DNA of 15,124 nt, from assembly GCA_002476495.1 (NCBI GenBank), contig DLKL01000011.1, forward strand, positions 1,001-16,124. Direction: 5' to 3'. The first letter of the stretch is position 1, and every line of letters starts with the position of its first letter. The position numbers were made by a program, and so were the translations under genes. The notes beneath the pieces were generated by a model, which worked only from the letters and a program-made list of their open reading frames with translations, did no database searches and was not told the origin of the DNA. Of the stretch, positions 15,103 through 15,124 are shown piece after piece. Source of the DNA: Lachnospiraceae bacterium UBA7589 (lineage in GTDB: Bacteria > Bacillota > Clostridia > Lachnospirales > Lachnospiraceae).

Positions 15103-15124
15103 AAAAGAATTATTTTAAGGGGAT

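Overview
The window looks like a chromosomal segment of a low-to-moderate GC, spore-forming member of the Clostridia, most likely Lachnospiraceae. This is an inference from gene content: a PdaA-type cortex deacetylase, a small TSCPD protein, a Staphylococcus-like MurG variant and clostridial-style RlmD and RlmL-like proteins. No rRNA, tRNA, CRISPR array, insertion sequence or integrase was seen.

Left part (1-5490), an accessory defence island, all on the minus strand. Reading in the direction of transcription, two units lie here. (a) At 5490-3942 are remnants of a type I restriction-modification operon: an HsdR C-terminal piece with an atypical N-terminus, then an HsdM cut off just before its SAM-binding motif. 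No hsdS is present, and a terminator hairpin follows. (b) At 3616 to beyond base 1 is a tightly packed operon with a near-consensus promoter: an excisionase-like HTH protein, a beta-class (DPPY) N6-adenine-type methyltransferase, a 5-methylcytosine methyltransferase and an McrB-family AAA+ NTPase that runs off the left edge. The last three genes overlap by 17-20 bp. The set resembles the LlaJI-type restriction systems, in which two methyltransferases protect the host and an McrB/McrC-like pair cuts. The McrC-like nuclease would be expected just outside the window.

Middle part (5500-11336), a housekeeping minus-strand operon. A consensus promoter drives, in order, a THUMP-domain 23S rRNA methyltransferase, a secreted papain-family (C1) cysteine peptidase, RdgB (XTP/dITP pyrophosphatase), a YfcE-like phosphodiesterase and RlmD (23S rRNA m5U methyltransferase). 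A hairpin with a U-rich tail ends the operon, and the restriction island begins immediately beyond it. The 3' end of rlmD is therefore the boundary of the variable region.

Right part (11381-13490), a second minus-strand operon: an uncharacterised three-helix membrane protein, a PdaA-like polysaccharide deacetylase (overlapping TTGA start/stop) and a small rhodanese, closed by a strong hairpin. A 290-bp divergent intergenic region separates it from the plus-strand pair at 13766-15102, a TSCPD protein followed by MurG.

The most interesting material is the defence island: a mixed-chemistry methyltransferase/McrB operon beside a scarred type I system with two apparent recombination junctions, and a triplicated short motif between them.
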